Source of the DNA: Aeoliella sp052161615
Lineage (GTDB): Bacteria > Planctomycetota > Planctomycetia > Pirellulales > Lacipirellulaceae
Assembly (NCBI RefSeq): GCF_052161615.1
Contig: NZ_CP197417.1
Coordinates: forward strand, 930,001 to 994,000
Length of the DNA stretch: 64,000 bases
Direction: 5' to 3'
Below the pieces are notes generated by a model. It searched no databases. It saw nothing but the letters and a program-made list of their open reading frames with translations, and had not been told where the DNA came from. A program made the translations under genes and the position numbers. Shown here piece after piece: positions 1 through 9,286 of this stretch; the stretch's first letter is position 1; every line of letters starts with the position of its first letter.

Positions 1-407
1 TGTTTTTTGTACCCTAAGGCCAACGGATCGCCCGGCCCCCACACCTTGCGCCAGTGCCCGATTTGGTAGCCCGCGTCACGAAGCAGGAACATGAAGTTGG
101 GGTGCCGCGGATCGAGCGAGCTGTGGAGGTTCGCTCCCTCGTCCAATCGGTAAAACTGCTGCCCCGTCAGGATGGAGTTGCGGCTTGGGGTGCACGACGG
201 GCTCGAAACGTACGCCCGCTGAAAGAGTACCCCTTCACTAGCGATGCGGTCGAACGCCGGTGTCTCGGCCGTTTCGTCGGCATACGCGGCGGCGTGGGGC
301 CAACCCCAATCGTCGGCCAAGCAGAACAGAATGTTGGGCCGGTCCGCGGCCGTGGTCGCTGAACTCAACACCAACGCGAGCAACAATCCGGCGAGGCGAG
401 TTGTCAT
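1..407 (-). CDS. Sulfatase, N-terminal part (runs off the left edge)
   Basis: This is a secreted formylglycine-dependent sulfatase that hydrolyses sulfate esters, probably of polysaccharides; planctomycetes carry many of these. Reading the minus strand from ATG at 407 gives a signal peptide (MTTRLAGLLLALVLSSATTA), then PNILFCLADDWGW, the metal-binding start of the alkaline-phosphatase/sulfatase fold, and SPSCTPSRNSILTGQ, the C-x-P-S-R motif whose Cys becomes formylglycine. The frame is open to base 1, so only about 135 residues are present and the catalytic and C-terminal parts lie outside the window. The family call is firm; the substrate cannot be told. Confidence 0.9.
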   Translation of the reverse strand, partial: MTTRLAGLLLALVLSSATTAADRPNILFCLADDWGWPHAAAYADETAETPAFDRIASEGVLFQRAYVSSPSCTPSRNSILTGQQFYRLDEGANLHSSLDPRHPNFMFLLRDAGYQIGHWRKVWGPGDPLALGYKK

Positions 408-471
408 CCAACTTCTCCCGTGGTGTAAGTTCGTCTAGAAGGTGATGCGCGGAGCGTGCGAATCACTGGTC

Positions 472-1227
472 TCAGTTGCCTGCGGAGATCTCGGCCAGCA
501 CTTCGTCGGAGATATCGAAGTTCGCCGAGACGCTTTGAACGTCGTCGTGATCGTCGAGGCGTTCCATTAACTTGAGCACGTTGCGAGCGTCGTCGCCGGA
601 GACCTCGATGGTGTCGCGGGGAATCCACGTGAGCTCGCGGCTCGACGTTTCAATTTCGGCCGCTGCGAGCGCGTCGCACACGCCGCGGTAGCTATCGGGC
701 TCGCAGATCACTTCGAACACCTCGCCCTCACGGCGGACATCGTCGGCACCCGCTTCGAGGGCCAAGTCCATGAGTGCCTCTTCATCCGCTTTGTCGGCGG
801 CGATGAGAATCAGCCCTTTTCGGTCGAAGGTCCACGCCGCGCACCCCGTCGCGCCAAGCTTTCCGCCGCATACTTCGAACAGCTTGCGAATCTCGGGGGC
901 GGTGCGATTGCGGTTGTCGGTCAGGATGTCGCACATGATGGCAACGCCCGCCGGGCCAATGCCCTCGTACAGCACTTCCTCGTAATTGCTGCCGTCGATT
1001 TCACCGGAGCCCTTCTTGATGGCCCGTTCGATGTTGTCCTTCGGCATCGAGATCGCTTTGGCATCGTTGATGGCGTAGCGAAGTCGAAGGTTGGAGTCGG
1101 GGTCGGGGCCACCCATCTTGGCAGCCACAATAATGGCCTTAGAGAGCTTGCTCCAGACTTTGCCACGCTTGGCGTCGATGACCGATTTTTTGTGGGCGAT
1201 GTTCGCCCAGTGCGAATGTCCAGCCAT
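472..1227 (-). CDS. yebC: YebC/PmpR family protein
   Basis: The product is 251 residues, normal for YebC/TACO1 proteins. The N-terminus MAGHSHWANIAHKK is the family signature, and the middle carries the YEGIGPAGVAI block also typical of it. Members have been described both as DNA-binding regulators and as factors that relieve ribosome stalling, so the exact role here is open. It lies last in a minus-strand row behind nusA-infB-rbfA and the endonuclease-III-like gene, 85 bases after the latter, which fits an expression-related role. The start codon ATG at 1227 gives the conserved N-terminus. Confidence 0.95.
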   Translation of the reverse strand: MAGHSHWANIAHKKSVIDAKRGKVWSKLSKAIIVAAKMGGPDPDSNLRLRYAINDAKAISMPKDNIERAIKKGSGEIDGSNYEEVLYEGIGPAGVAIMCDILTDNRNRTAPEIRKLFEVCGGKLGATGCAAWTFDRKGLILIAADKADEEALMDLALEAGADDVRREGEVFEVICEPDSYRGVCDALAAAEIETSSRELTWIPRDTIEVSGDDARNVLKLMERLDDHDDVQSVSANFDISDEVLAEISAGN

Positions 1228-1312
1228 GGTAAATCAATGTCCAATTTGCAATGACCAATGACCAGATTCGAAATCGAAGTGGTCAGTGGCAATTGGTTCT
1301 TGGGCAAGGCTC

Positions 1313-2335
1313 CTACTTCGGTTTGCGCTTGGTGATCTTTTTGGTCGGTTTGCCGGTGGACTTCTTCTTCACGCTTGGGCTTCCCCCGGAGGTCTTTTTG
1401 GCGACCTTCTTCTTGACGGTCTTCACGACCTTCTTTTTGACTTTCTTCTTCGGGGCCGGCGCGGGCGCTGGTGCCTTGGTGCTCGGCGACTTCGTGATCG
1501 GCTTTGCCGGCGGCGCGGCGACCTTCTTTTTCTTGTCGGGCGCGGCGACTGGTGCGGGTGCCTCGGCGGCCGGCTTCGTCGGTTGCTTGGTCACCGGCTT
1601 TTGCGGCGGTGCAGGCGCGGGGGGTGCCACCGGTGCGGGAGCCTGTTTGGGCTCGGGCTTCTTCGGAAGCCGCATCTTGCACTCGGGGTCAATCGCGAGC
1701 AGCAGTTTCTTGGTGTTGGGACCGTAAGGGCTCTTACCGACCTCGACACCAAGCTGGTGCAAGATGGTTGACATCTCGGTCCCCTTGCTCTTAGGCACGG
1801 CTCGCTCAAGACCGGGGATGTGCCACTGCGACGCTTCCTTCTCCGTGATCAGATCGAACGCCACGAAGGCAATCAACAACCCCTGGTTCGCCGGAATAGC
1901 ATGGCCACCCAGCGCGTTCTGCGTCACGTACGCCACGGTGAAGGGCGAGGTCCCTTCGTACTTCTCGATGGTCTTGGTGGCCTGGCCGAGGTTCTGCTTC
2001 TTCAGATGTTCGAGGTCGTAGACGTAGACCGATTCGAACACGCTGTGCAGCGTCCGCTTGAGACGCTCGGCCGCTTGCTCGGGGTCGTTCAATTCCTTGA
2101 GTGTCTCGGCCAGTTCACGCTTAGTGCTGACGCGGACTTCGTTCCAGTCGAAGTAGTCCTTCACCAGACGATCGAACGCCGTTTCGGCCGCCTCGTACGA
2201 AGAGTTTTCGAGCAGGCACGCGAACAGCAGGTGCTCGATGAGCGTGCGGTTCTTCGCGACGTTTGCCGGCTTAAAGTGCTTCTTGATTTGCCCCAGCACT
2301 TTGGTAATGCGGGTGCCACGGTTGGGGGTGGTCAT
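1313..2335 (-). CDS. Degenerate endonuclease-III-like protein with Lys/Pro/Ala-rich tail
   Basis: Residues 1-220 resemble the HhH-GPD fold of endonuclease III: helices matching LIEHLLFACLLENSSYEAAE and the region around YVTQNALGGHAIPANQG, which sits where enzymes have LPGVGRKTA...AVDTHV. The catalytic Lys and Asp are not present there, and the four-cysteine iron-sulfur loop is absent, with only one Cys (DPECKMR) left. Residues 225-340 form a low-complexity tail of Pro, Ala and Lys (repeated KKKV, KPTKK) like histone H1 C-terminal tails. I infer a non-catalytic DNA-binding protein, not a glycosylase. It lies between rbfA and yebC. The fold assignment is from pattern alone and is moderate. Confidence 0.6.
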   Translation of the reverse strand: MTTPNRGTRITKVLGQIKKHFKPANVAKNRTLIEHLLFACLLENSSYEAAETAFDRLVKDYFDWNEVRVSTKRELAETLKELNDPEQAAERLKRTLHSVFESVYVYDLEHLKKQNLGQATKTIEKYEGTSPFTVAYVTQNALGGHAIPANQGLLIAFVAFDLITEKEASQWHIPGLERAVPKSKGTEMSTILHQLGVEVGKSPYGPNTKKLLLAIDPECKMRLPKKPEPKQAPAPVAPPAPAPPQKPVTKQPTKPAAEAPAPVAAPDKKKKVAAPPAKPITKSPSTKAPAPAPAPKKKVKKKVVKTVKKKVAKKTSGGSPSVKKKSTGKPTKKITKRKPK

Positions 2336-2408
2336 GCGGTCTGCCTCAGGGCCGTCTCTAGCTTGCGATCATGTAAACTTAGGTCACTATCCGCCACCGG
2401 GATGGCAG

Positions 2409-2855
2409 TTAGTTGTCCGCCTCGCGAGGCGGCTCTTCGATGTCGTCTTCATCGATATCGTCCTGTTCCATGACATTTTCATCTTCCGGGACATCCTCGT
2501 CCGTCGGGGGCTCCTCGGGCAGCACTTCGCGGAGCATTTTGGCGATAGCAATGGACTGTTTCACGCCCTGATCGAGCGAAAAGGTCAATCGCGGGGTGTA
2601 GCGGGTATCGATTCGCTGGGCGATCTTCGACTGCAAGAAACCAGCCGAGCTTTCCAGTCCCTTGAGGCATGTCTTCTGTTTGGCCTCGGACCCCATGACC
2701 GAAACGTGCACCTTGGCAGTCCGCATGTCGGGAGCGACCTCGACGTACGTGACGGTCACCCCCTCGATGCGAGGGTCGTGGAGGTCCGTCAGGATCGACA
2801 TGCTGACGACCTCGCGGATGGCTTCGGCGGCTTTGAGAACGCGGCGGGAGGACAT
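2409..2855 (-). CDS. rbfA: Ribosome-binding factor A
   Basis: RbfA assists late maturation of the 30S subunit. The 148-residue product starts MSSRRVLKAAEAIREVVSM and contains DLHDPRIEGVTVTYVEVAPD and the SLDQGVKQS region of the single KH-like RbfA domain. The last 35 residues are an acidic tail rich in Asp and Glu, a common extension. It follows infB by 70 bases in the usual infB-rbfA order, so co-transcription with nusA and infB is likely. truB and rpsO, which often follow, are absent. Confidence 0.93.
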   Translation of the reverse strand: MSSRRVLKAAEAIREVVSMSILTDLHDPRIEGVTVTYVEVAPDMRTAKVHVSVMGSEAKQKTCLKGLESSAGFLQSKIAQRIDTRYTPRLTFSLDQGVKQSIAIAKMLREVLPEEPPTDEDVPEDENVMEQDDIDEDDIEEPPREADN

Positions 2856-2925
2856 GAGGGGCTGTTGCTGGAGGCGTAGTTGCTAAGTGCGTGGTGTTGC
2901 AGGGATGGACCGGGAGGTCGATGGT

Positions 2926-5769
2926 TTAGGAATCGAACGTACGGCCGATCTCCACCACCTTATACACTTCGAACAGATCGCCTTCCTTCACGTCGTTGAA
3001 GCCAGACAGCTTGATGCCGCACTCGTATCCTTCGCGAACCTCCTTGGCGTCGTCCTTCTCGCGGCGTAGCGTGTCGATGGAGTAGTCGCCAATCACCGTG
3101 CTGTCGCGGATGACGCGTGCGCGGGCATTCCGCTCGATGGTGCCACCCAGCACCCGGCAACCGGCAACGGCACCCAGGCGGCTGATTTTGAACACCTGCT
3201 GCACCAGCGCCCGACCAAGTTCCACTTCGCGCTCTTCGGGCTTGAGCATGCCTTCGAGCGACAGCTTCAAGTCGTCAGTGATCTTGTAGATCACGTCGTA
3301 CCGGCGAATCTGAACGTTCAGCTTGTCCGCAAGGCTGCGGGCCTTCTCGTCGGGCACCACGTTGAACGCAATGACCACGGCGTCCGAGGCATTGGCGAGC
3401 TGGATGTCACCCTCGGTCACGCCGCCGACCGTGGCCAGCAGCGTGCGGAGCTTGACCTCGGGATGGTCGAGCTTGGTGAGTTCCTTCTGGATAGCTTCGA
3501 TCGATCCGCGTACGTCGGCACGCAGGATGAGATTGAGCGTTTGCACTTCGCCCGTGTGATCAAGGCGATCAAACAGGTTCTCCAGCGTGACGTGCACAGG
3601 GCCATGGCTGCCGAGCGTGTCGGAGCGATTCTGATCGCGTCGCGACTCGGCAATTTCGCGTGCAGTCGCGATATCGTCGAGCACATAAAAGTGCTGTCCG
3701 GCACCAGGAGCCACGTCGAGGCCAAGCACATTGACTGGCGTGCTAGGCCCGGCTTCGGCCACCGCTAGGTGAGGATTGAGCGTATCGAACATCGCCCGCA
3801 CCGTTCCGAACGCGTCGCCGCAGACGATAGCATCGCCAACGCGAAGCGTACCGTTTTGCACCATGACCGTGGCGACCACGCCTCGGCCCGACTCCTGGTG
3901 GGCTTCGAGCGAGGTACCCATGGCGGGGCGGTGCGGGTTGGCCTTGTACTCGTTGAGTTCGGCAACGGTGAGCAGCGTTTCGAGCAGTTCGTCCATGCCT
4001 TCGCCGGTGAGGGCGCTGGTCCGAACCACTTCGATTTCACCACCCCATTCGGCCGGTTGCAGCCCATTGGCCGACAGGTCGGCCAGGGCCTTCATCGGGT
4101 CGATGCCGGGCAGGTCGATCTTGTTCAGTGCCACGACGATCGGCACACCGGCCGCCTTGGCGTGGCTGATGGCTTCTTCGGTCTGGGGCATCACGCCGTC
4201 GTCGGCCGCCACTACCAGCACTGCGATGTCCGTGACGTTCGCACCGCGGGCACGCATCTCGGTGAACGCTTCGTGGCCCGGCGTATCGACGAACGAAATG
4301 CCGGCTCCGTCCTTCTCGATTTGGTAGGCACGGATGTGCTGGGTAATGCCGCCGCTCTCGCCCTTCACCACGTTGATGCCAATCAGGCGATCCAGCAGCG
4401 AGGTCTTGCCGTGGTCGACATGACCTAACACGGTGATAACTGGCGGACGCAGTTCGAGTTGGTCCTCGGGATCGGCCGTTTCGCGGATCGCGGTCAGGAC
4501 CTCGTCCTCAAGCGTCATCGGCAGGACGAAGTCAACGTTGATACCGAGCTCTGCCGCCACGAATTCGGTCAGTTCCTCGTCCATCACGTCGTTAATCTTT
4601 GCCATCACCCCTTCCTGCATCAGGATCCGTTGGATCTGCATCGCAGGAATACCCGCCGCTTCGCTCAAGTCGCGAACCGTGCAGGGGAGTTCAAGGGTCA
4701 CGCGTTCTTTACGCGGCGCGGCCGTGCTGGCACCGCTGCGTCGAGCGGTGCGGCGGATCGAACGGCGACCGCCGCGACCCGAGTCGTCGTCCTCCGAGCG
4801 CGGACTGCGACGTCGGCTGGCCTGCCGCTGTTCGCGGCCACCCAGCATCGTGCGATCTTCTTCGCCGGGCTTTCCGCTGCGACCTTTAACGCCCCGTCCA
4901 CGCCCCTTGGAATCGTCCGTTTCGGTAGTCGCGGGTGCAGGACCACCCGCCTTGCGGGCTTTTTCGGCTTCGAGGGTTCGTTCGGCGCGACGGAGGTGCG
5001 CGGCCAGCGGCTTGTCGCCTGCCTTGCCACCGAGGATCTCGGCTGGCAGACGCATATCAGGCTTCTGCGCGGGAGCATCGTCAACGCGGGGGCGCGGACG
5101 GTTGGCCTCACTCGGCGCTGGAATCGGCGCGAACTTGATGGCCGGGCGAGCGCGATTGCCGGAACCACCTTGGCCAGTCTTGGGCTTCGGCTTTGCCGGC
5201 TGGCCCATCACGCGGGGCTTACCCGCCATGGCGCCACCGGGACCAATGTAATCTTCGCGGCGCAACATCCCGGCAAGCGGACCAGACGGTTCGCTAGGAG
5301 CCGTCGGACGTGGAGCGGCGCTCTCTGGCGCGGCACTCTCTGGCGTCGAGGGCGTAGAAGAAGCAGTAGAGGCGGCCGACCCTTCGTCTGTAGCAGGAGT
5401 CTCGGCAACGGGCTCGCCCTCGAACTGCGCCTCGTACTCGGCGGCTTCCGCCTCAGCGGCCTTGGCCTGGCGAGCGGCTTTGACGGCCTCAAGCGGCGAG
5501 GCGGTCCTGGCAGTGGTAATCACCTTTAGGCGATCGCCCGAAGGACCGGCAGGGCGGGGGCGCTCCATCGGAGCAGGACCACTCGCTGCCTTCGGCTTGG
5601 CGGCCTTGGTTCCTCCAGAGAGGTGCTGTTTGACCTTCTCAACTTCAGCTTCGGTCAAACTAGCCAGCGCAGAACCCTTGCCTGGGATACCAATGCGCGT
5701 GCAGATATCGACTAGGTCTTTGCTGTCAAGTTGTAGCTCTTTAGCCAGAGCGTAAATACGAACCGCCAA
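2926..5769 (-). CDS. infB: Translation initiation factor IF-2
   Basis: This GTPase positions initiator tRNA on the ribosome. An IF2-N domain (VRIYALAKELQLDSKDL) is followed by a long Pro/Ala/Arg-rich linker, a second IF2-N domain and the G domain: G1 GHVDHGKTS near residue 450, G3 DTPGHEAF near 495, G4 NKID near 548, then the C-terminal beta-barrels. I prefer the TTG at 5769 over the in-frame ATG at 5814 because GGAGA stands seven bases upstream of it and the product then begins MAVRIYALAKEL as in other IF-2 proteins; this gives 947 residues. It lies between nusA and rbfA as usual. Confidence 0.95.
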   Translation of the reverse strand: MAVRIYALAKELQLDSKDLVDICTRIGIPGKGSALASLTEAEVEKVKQHLSGGTKAAKPKAASGPAPMERPRPAGPSGDRLKVITTARTASPLEAVKAARQAKAAEAEAAEYEAQFEGEPVAETPATDEGSAASTASSTPSTPESAAPESAAPRPTAPSEPSGPLAGMLRREDYIGPGGAMAGKPRVMGQPAKPKPKTGQGGSGNRARPAIKFAPIPAPSEANRPRPRVDDAPAQKPDMRLPAEILGGKAGDKPLAAHLRRAERTLEAEKARKAGGPAPATTETDDSKGRGRGVKGRSGKPGEEDRTMLGGREQRQASRRRSPRSEDDDSGRGGRRSIRRTARRSGASTAAPRKERVTLELPCTVRDLSEAAGIPAMQIQRILMQEGVMAKINDVMDEELTEFVAAELGINVDFVLPMTLEDEVLTAIRETADPEDQLELRPPVITVLGHVDHGKTSLLDRLIGINVVKGESGGITQHIRAYQIEKDGAGISFVDTPGHEAFTEMRARGANVTDIAVLVVAADDGVMPQTEEAISHAKAAGVPIVVALNKIDLPGIDPMKALADLSANGLQPAEWGGEIEVVRTSALTGEGMDELLETLLTVAELNEYKANPHRPAMGTSLEAHQESGRGVVATVMVQNGTLRVGDAIVCGDAFGTVRAMFDTLNPHLAVAEAGPSTPVNVLGLDVAPGAGQHFYVLDDIATAREIAESRRDQNRSDTLGSHGPVHVTLENLFDRLDHTGEVQTLNLILRADVRGSIEAIQKELTKLDHPEVKLRTLLATVGGVTEGDIQLANASDAVVIAFNVVPDEKARSLADKLNVQIRRYDVIYKITDDLKLSLEGMLKPEEREVELGRALVQQVFKISRLGAVAGCRVLGGTIERNARARVIRDSTVIGDYSIDTLRREKDDAKEVREGYECGIKLSGFNDVKEGDLFEVYKVVEIGRTFDS

Positions 5770-6041
5770 AATGCGTTCTCCATGTGGCTTCGATTCCGGG
5801 TGGCGATGCTTCACCGAGCATGCACCTCGCGGGGGTCGACAGCCGTCCTTCGGTTACCGAATCATAGCCACGTCTCCCGTGATGATTGCGGATAAAAATA
5901 GTAAACTCAAATGTACGCCCATCACCCAACGTCGGCCATGGTATCGGCACTCCAGCCGCGTTAGAAAACTCTCTCGCGACAGGAGGGTGAAAGCCGAAAC
6001 TCGACCGGCGTTTTCGCCGCCGTCAAGCCCTGTACTATCGG

Positions 6042-7400
6042 CTAAGCGGGGGGCTCTTGTCCAGCGTCCACGGCGTCCAATTCGCCCGGTTCGCCGCTCA
6101 AAAGCTCCTCGGCTACGCCATCTACCTCGTCGCCCCCCTCAGGCTCCCCTTTGTTGCGACGGGCTTCAGCCGCTGCGGCTTCCGCCTCGGCGACCTCGGC
6201 GGTCAGCCGCTCTTGTTCGCGTTTGTTCCGGCGAGCCTCGGCAGCGGCGGCCTCGGCGGCCTCGGCACGCTCTTCGGCCTGCTCGACGATCACATTGACC
6301 TGATCTTCGCTCAACCCACCCATTTCCATCAGGTCGTCCGGTTCGATGATCGACAGGTCGTCGTAGCTCAGGAAGCCTTCTTCCACCAGTTTCTCGGCGA
6401 GTTCGACACTCATCCCGTCGAGCTGGCTGAAGCCCTGGACGGCGCGGTCGATCGATTCGGCCAGTTCTTCCTGGGTCATGATTTCGATGTCCCAGCCCGA
6501 CAGCTTGCTCGCCAGGCGGACGTTTTGACCGCGGCGGCCGATGGCCAGCGACAGTTGGTCCTCGCTTACCAGCACAATGGCCCGGCCCAGCATCCGGCAC
6601 AGGATCACCTGCTCGACGGTCGCGGGGGACAGGGCGTTGGGGATCAGCACTTCGAGGTTCTCGTCCCAACGGACGATGTCGATCCGCTCGCCGGCGAGCT
6701 CGTCGACGATGTTCTTGATGCGGTTGCCACGCACGCCAACACAGGCGCCCACGCAGTCCACCCGGGCATCACTGCTCGACACGGCCACCTTCGAGCGGTA
6801 GCCCGGCTCGCGGGAAATGCCGCGGACTTCGATCACGCCGTCGGCGATTTCGGGGATTTCCTGCTCGAATAGCCGTTGCACCAAGCTCGGCGAGCGGCGG
6901 CTCAGGATCACCTTGATCCGGCTGCCGGCCTTGCGAACTTCGTACACCGTGGCACGGACCCGCTCGTTGGCGTGATGCGTCTCGCCGGGGATTTGCTCGC
7001 TGCGAGGCAGAATCGCCTCGACGTTGGCCAACGCGACCGTCGCGGCCCCACCCTCGTACCGCTGAATGATGCCGCTGACCATGTGGTTCAGCAGGTCTTC
7101 GTACTCGTCGTACAGGGCGTCCCGCTCGGCTTCGCGGATCTTCTGAATCATCACCTGCTTGGCGGTCTGAGCGCCAATGCGGCCGACGGCTTCTTCGCTG
7201 TCGAGTTCTTCGCCATCGATGCTGGCGCGGATAGTTCCGTCCTTGCGATCGATGGTGACCGTGATATCCGAATCTTCCCCGTAGTGCTTCTTCGCGGCCG
7301 AGACCAAAGCAGCCTCGATCCCTTCGAACACGATCTCTTTATCGATGTTCTTGTCGCGATGGATCGCGTCAACGATTCTCAGCACTTCGGTGGCGTTCAT
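6042..7400 (-). CDS. nusA: Transcription termination/antitermination factor NusA
   Basis: NusA binds RNA polymerase and RNA to modulate pausing, termination and antitermination. The N-terminal domain (NATEVLRIVDAIHRDKNIDK) is followed by the S1 domain, two KH domains (CVGVRGNRIKNIV; AIGRRGQNVRLASKLSGW) and a helix-hairpin-helix-like region ending near residue 365. The last 80 residues are acidic and contain AAAAEARRNK twice. The ATG at 7400 is chosen over 7424 because GGGA precedes it at good spacing and the product then starts as in homologues. rimP, normally upstream, is not in the window. The gap from its stop to the infB start is about 270 bases. Confidence 0.95.
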   Translation of the reverse strand: MNATEVLRIVDAIHRDKNIDKEIVFEGIEAALVSAAKKHYGEDSDITVTIDRKDGTIRASIDGEELDSEEAVGRIGAQTAKQVMIQKIREAERDALYDEYEDLLNHMVSGIIQRYEGGAATVALANVEAILPRSEQIPGETHHANERVRATVYEVRKAGSRIKVILSRRSPSLVQRLFEQEIPEIADGVIEVRGISREPGYRSKVAVSSSDARVDCVGACVGVRGNRIKNIVDELAGERIDIVRWDENLEVLIPNALSPATVEQVILCRMLGRAIVLVSEDQLSLAIGRRGQNVRLASKLSGWDIEIMTQEELAESIDRAVQGFSQLDGMSVELAEKLVEEGFLSYDDLSIIEPDDLMEMGGLSEDQVNVIVEQAEERAEAAEAAAAEARRNKREQERLTAEVAEAEAAAAEARRNKGEPEGGDEVDGVAEELLSGEPGELDAVDAGQEPPA

Positions 7401-7517
7401 GTAAGTCCCATTCCCGCGGCACATTCGCCTACCGCGCGAGGCAATTCAAGTTGTCGGATTGTGAGTCGGATTGTAGTGCCGGCCGCGCCCAAAAGTCTTG
7501 TTGTGGCGACGAAACCC

Positions 7518-7523
7518 ATTATA
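7518..7523 (-). promoter_or_regulatory. Candidate -10 box for the nusA cluster
   Basis: The minus strand reads TATAAT here, about 118 bases upstream of the nusA start. A TTGACC lies directly beside it rather than at -35 spacing, so no proper -35 box is seen. This is the only consensus -10 in the gap and would give a leader of about 110 bases. Confidence 0.35.
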
Positions 7524-7688
7524 GGGTCAAGACTTAAGGCGGGCCGTAATCCGCTAGCCTACCTCGCTTAACAGGGGGTGTCAACCGGGCGAGCCGGGCG
7601 TGGGGGACTGGACTTTTCAGTTCGAATTAGGCCTGCAAGGGCGGTATACTTCTTCTACACGCCCACTAACTTCATCGAACTCAGCCCC

Positions 7689-7922
7689 ATGTCCGTCACC
7701 GGCCACATCCATCAAGGTGCCATCGTCCCCGACATTCCGCTCGGACTACCCGAGGGGGCCCGCGTGGAGTTTGTGCTCGCAAACTCGTGTGAGGCCACCC
7801 GTCAAGAAGCAAGTTCGCCGAAACGCAGGCAGGGAGGGTGGCTCAAAGGGCAGATTCACATCGCCGAGGACTTCGACGAATTGCCGAGCGATATCGCCGA
7901 CGCGTTTGGGATGAACTCATGA
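7689..7922 (+). CDS. Antitoxin of a PIN-type toxin-antitoxin pair
   Basis: The 77-residue product starts MSVTGHIHQGAIVPDIPLG, a short beta-rich segment like the N-termini of DUF2281/AbrB-like antitoxins, and ends in an acidic stretch (EDFDELPSDIADAFG) of the type that wraps around PIN toxins. Its stop overlaps the start of the PIN gene by four bases (ATGA at 7919-7922), so the two are translationally coupled. It probably neutralises the nuclease and represses the operon. The exact antitoxin family is uncertain. Confidence 0.75.
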   Translation: MSVTGHIHQGAIVPDIPLGLPEGARVEFVLANSCEATRQEASSPKRRQGGWLKGQIHIAEDFDELPSDIADAFGMNS

Positions 7923-8299
7923 AGCTGCTACTAGACACGCACGCCTTGTTGTGGTGGCTCGATGACCCGGAGTTATTGAAAGAGGAAGCTAGAGAGGCAA
8001 TCTCGGACCTCCACAATGAGATACAGGTTAGCGCCGCTGTCTTGTGGGAAATTGCCATCAAACGAGCTATAGGCAAATTGGATGTTTCCTTGGCGTCGAT
8101 CGAGCAAGGAGTGCAACGTTCCGGCTTTACCCACTTACCGATAACGGCACAGCACGCCTTTGCGACTGCCAATCTTCCGTCGCACCACCGCGACCCTTTC
8201 GATCGTATGTTAATTGCGCAATCGATTTGCGAGCAGGCAACGCTGATCACTCGAGATCCTTCATTGCAACGCTACTCAATTCAAATCATCTCTGCCTAA
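7919..8299 (+). CDS. PIN-domain ribonuclease toxin (VapC-like)
   Basis: The 126-residue product begins MKLLLDTHALLWWLDDPELL, the LLDTHxLLWW start of the PilT-N/COG3744 PIN group. The acidic metal ligands expected of the domain are visible: Asp in LLDTH, Glu in LWEIAIK, and Asp in RDPFDRMLIAQ and ITRDPSL. VapC-type toxins cleave specific RNAs. The ATG at 7919 overlaps the antitoxin stop; the longer in-frame upstream extension is an artefact of the antitoxin region. The target is unknown. Confidence 0.87.
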   Translation: MKLLLDTHALLWWLDDPELLKEEAREAISDLHNEIQVSAAVLWEIAIKRAIGKLDVSLASIEQGVQRSGFTHLPITAQHAFATANLPSHHRDPFDRMLIAQSICEQATLITRDPSLQRYSIQIISA

Positions 8300-8309
8300 C
8301 TTCGTTGGA

Positions 8310-9248
8310 TCAACGAGCTGACGATTGTGACTTGCGAGGCACTATCGGCGCATCGGAACCTCTCGAGGTCCCCTCCACCACCCCCCGCATCCCCTCCGCC
8401 AAGTTCCTCCCCAACACCAACTGCCCCGGCGTGTCGTAATGCACGTGGTCGCCGTTCAGCGTGCAGTGGTCGGTCGACACCATCACGGCATCGGCGATCG
8501 CCAGCGGGTCGCCCGACTTGCCGTCGGCTTTCTCCATCTGTTCACGCACCACTTGCCGATACACAAAACGCTCGGGAGCCGGCTCGAAGGGCAGCACTTG
8601 GCCGAACGCCATCGGCAGCTTCTCGACTTCGAGGTCACTCGCCAAGCGATTGCGAAGTTGCTTCAAACTCTTCGCGTACCCGTTGGCCGGGATTTCGTGC
8701 TTCGCGTCCTGCTCGCCCTGCATCCATACGAACCCACGCACCCGCGGAGTGTGGCCTTCGTCCTTGAGAGACTGGATGCCCGCTTCAAACGTCCTCAGCA
8801 TCTGCCGGTAGAGCGTCCCCTGGTTGGGATCGTCAGGCGAATGCCCCGGGTAGAAGTTCCGCCGCCGGGGTGCCGGCTCGTTGCCTTGCCACTCGCCGCC
8901 GTGCAAACCGTGATGGAGCGGCATGCCACTCGCCGCGTACTTAATCAGGTACACCGGCTTCTCCGCGGTCGCCATTTCGAGTGCAAAGCCAACCTCGGGT
9001 CCAAAGTTCGTCGCCTGCTTCGAGATCGGCGTCTTGCCAATCGCCATCGGCTCGAACTTCTCGCCGTTGAAGAACCATGCGTGCGGAATCTCTCGTGGCA
9101 CGTCCTCAGGCAGTTGCGCGATCTTCCCCGCTCCCTGCATGTTCGATTGCCCAGAGAGCAAGTAGACGTCAACCTCATCGGCCCGCGAACTCGCCAGCGG
9201 AACGAACGCCAGCAACACGGCGAGCGACAGAATGCGCGACCGGATCAT
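8310..9248 (-). CDS. Secreted sialate O-acetylesterase-like SGNH hydrolase
   Basis: A signal peptide (residues 1-23, ending SSRA) precedes VYLLSGQSNMQG, whose GQSNM holds the nucleophilic Ser of the SASA/CE6-like carbohydrate acetylesterases. The C-terminal DHCTLNGDHVHYDTPGQ supplies the expected Asp-His pair. Length is 312 residues, usual for a single-domain member. It likely removes acetyl groups from polysaccharides outside the cytoplasm, which fits a sulfatase-rich planctomycete. It converges with the PIN toxin gene with a ten-base gap and follows the gene at 9287 by 38 bases. Confidence 0.85.
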   Translation of the reverse strand: MIRSRILSLAVLLAFVPLASSRADEVDVYLLSGQSNMQGAGKIAQLPEDVPREIPHAWFFNGEKFEPMAIGKTPISKQATNFGPEVGFALEMATAEKPVYLIKYAASGMPLHHGLHGGEWQGNEPAPRRRNFYPGHSPDDPNQGTLYRQMLRTFEAGIQSLKDEGHTPRVRGFVWMQGEQDAKHEIPANGYAKSLKQLRNRLASDLEVEKLPMAFGQVLPFEPAPERFVYRQVVREQMEKADGKSGDPLAIADAVMVSTDHCTLNGDHVHYDTPGQLVLGRNLAEGMRGVVEGTSRGSDAPIVPRKSQSSAR

Positions 9249-9286
9249 GGGAAAACCTCGGCAGGGGACACAGGCGAAGGCCAGCC

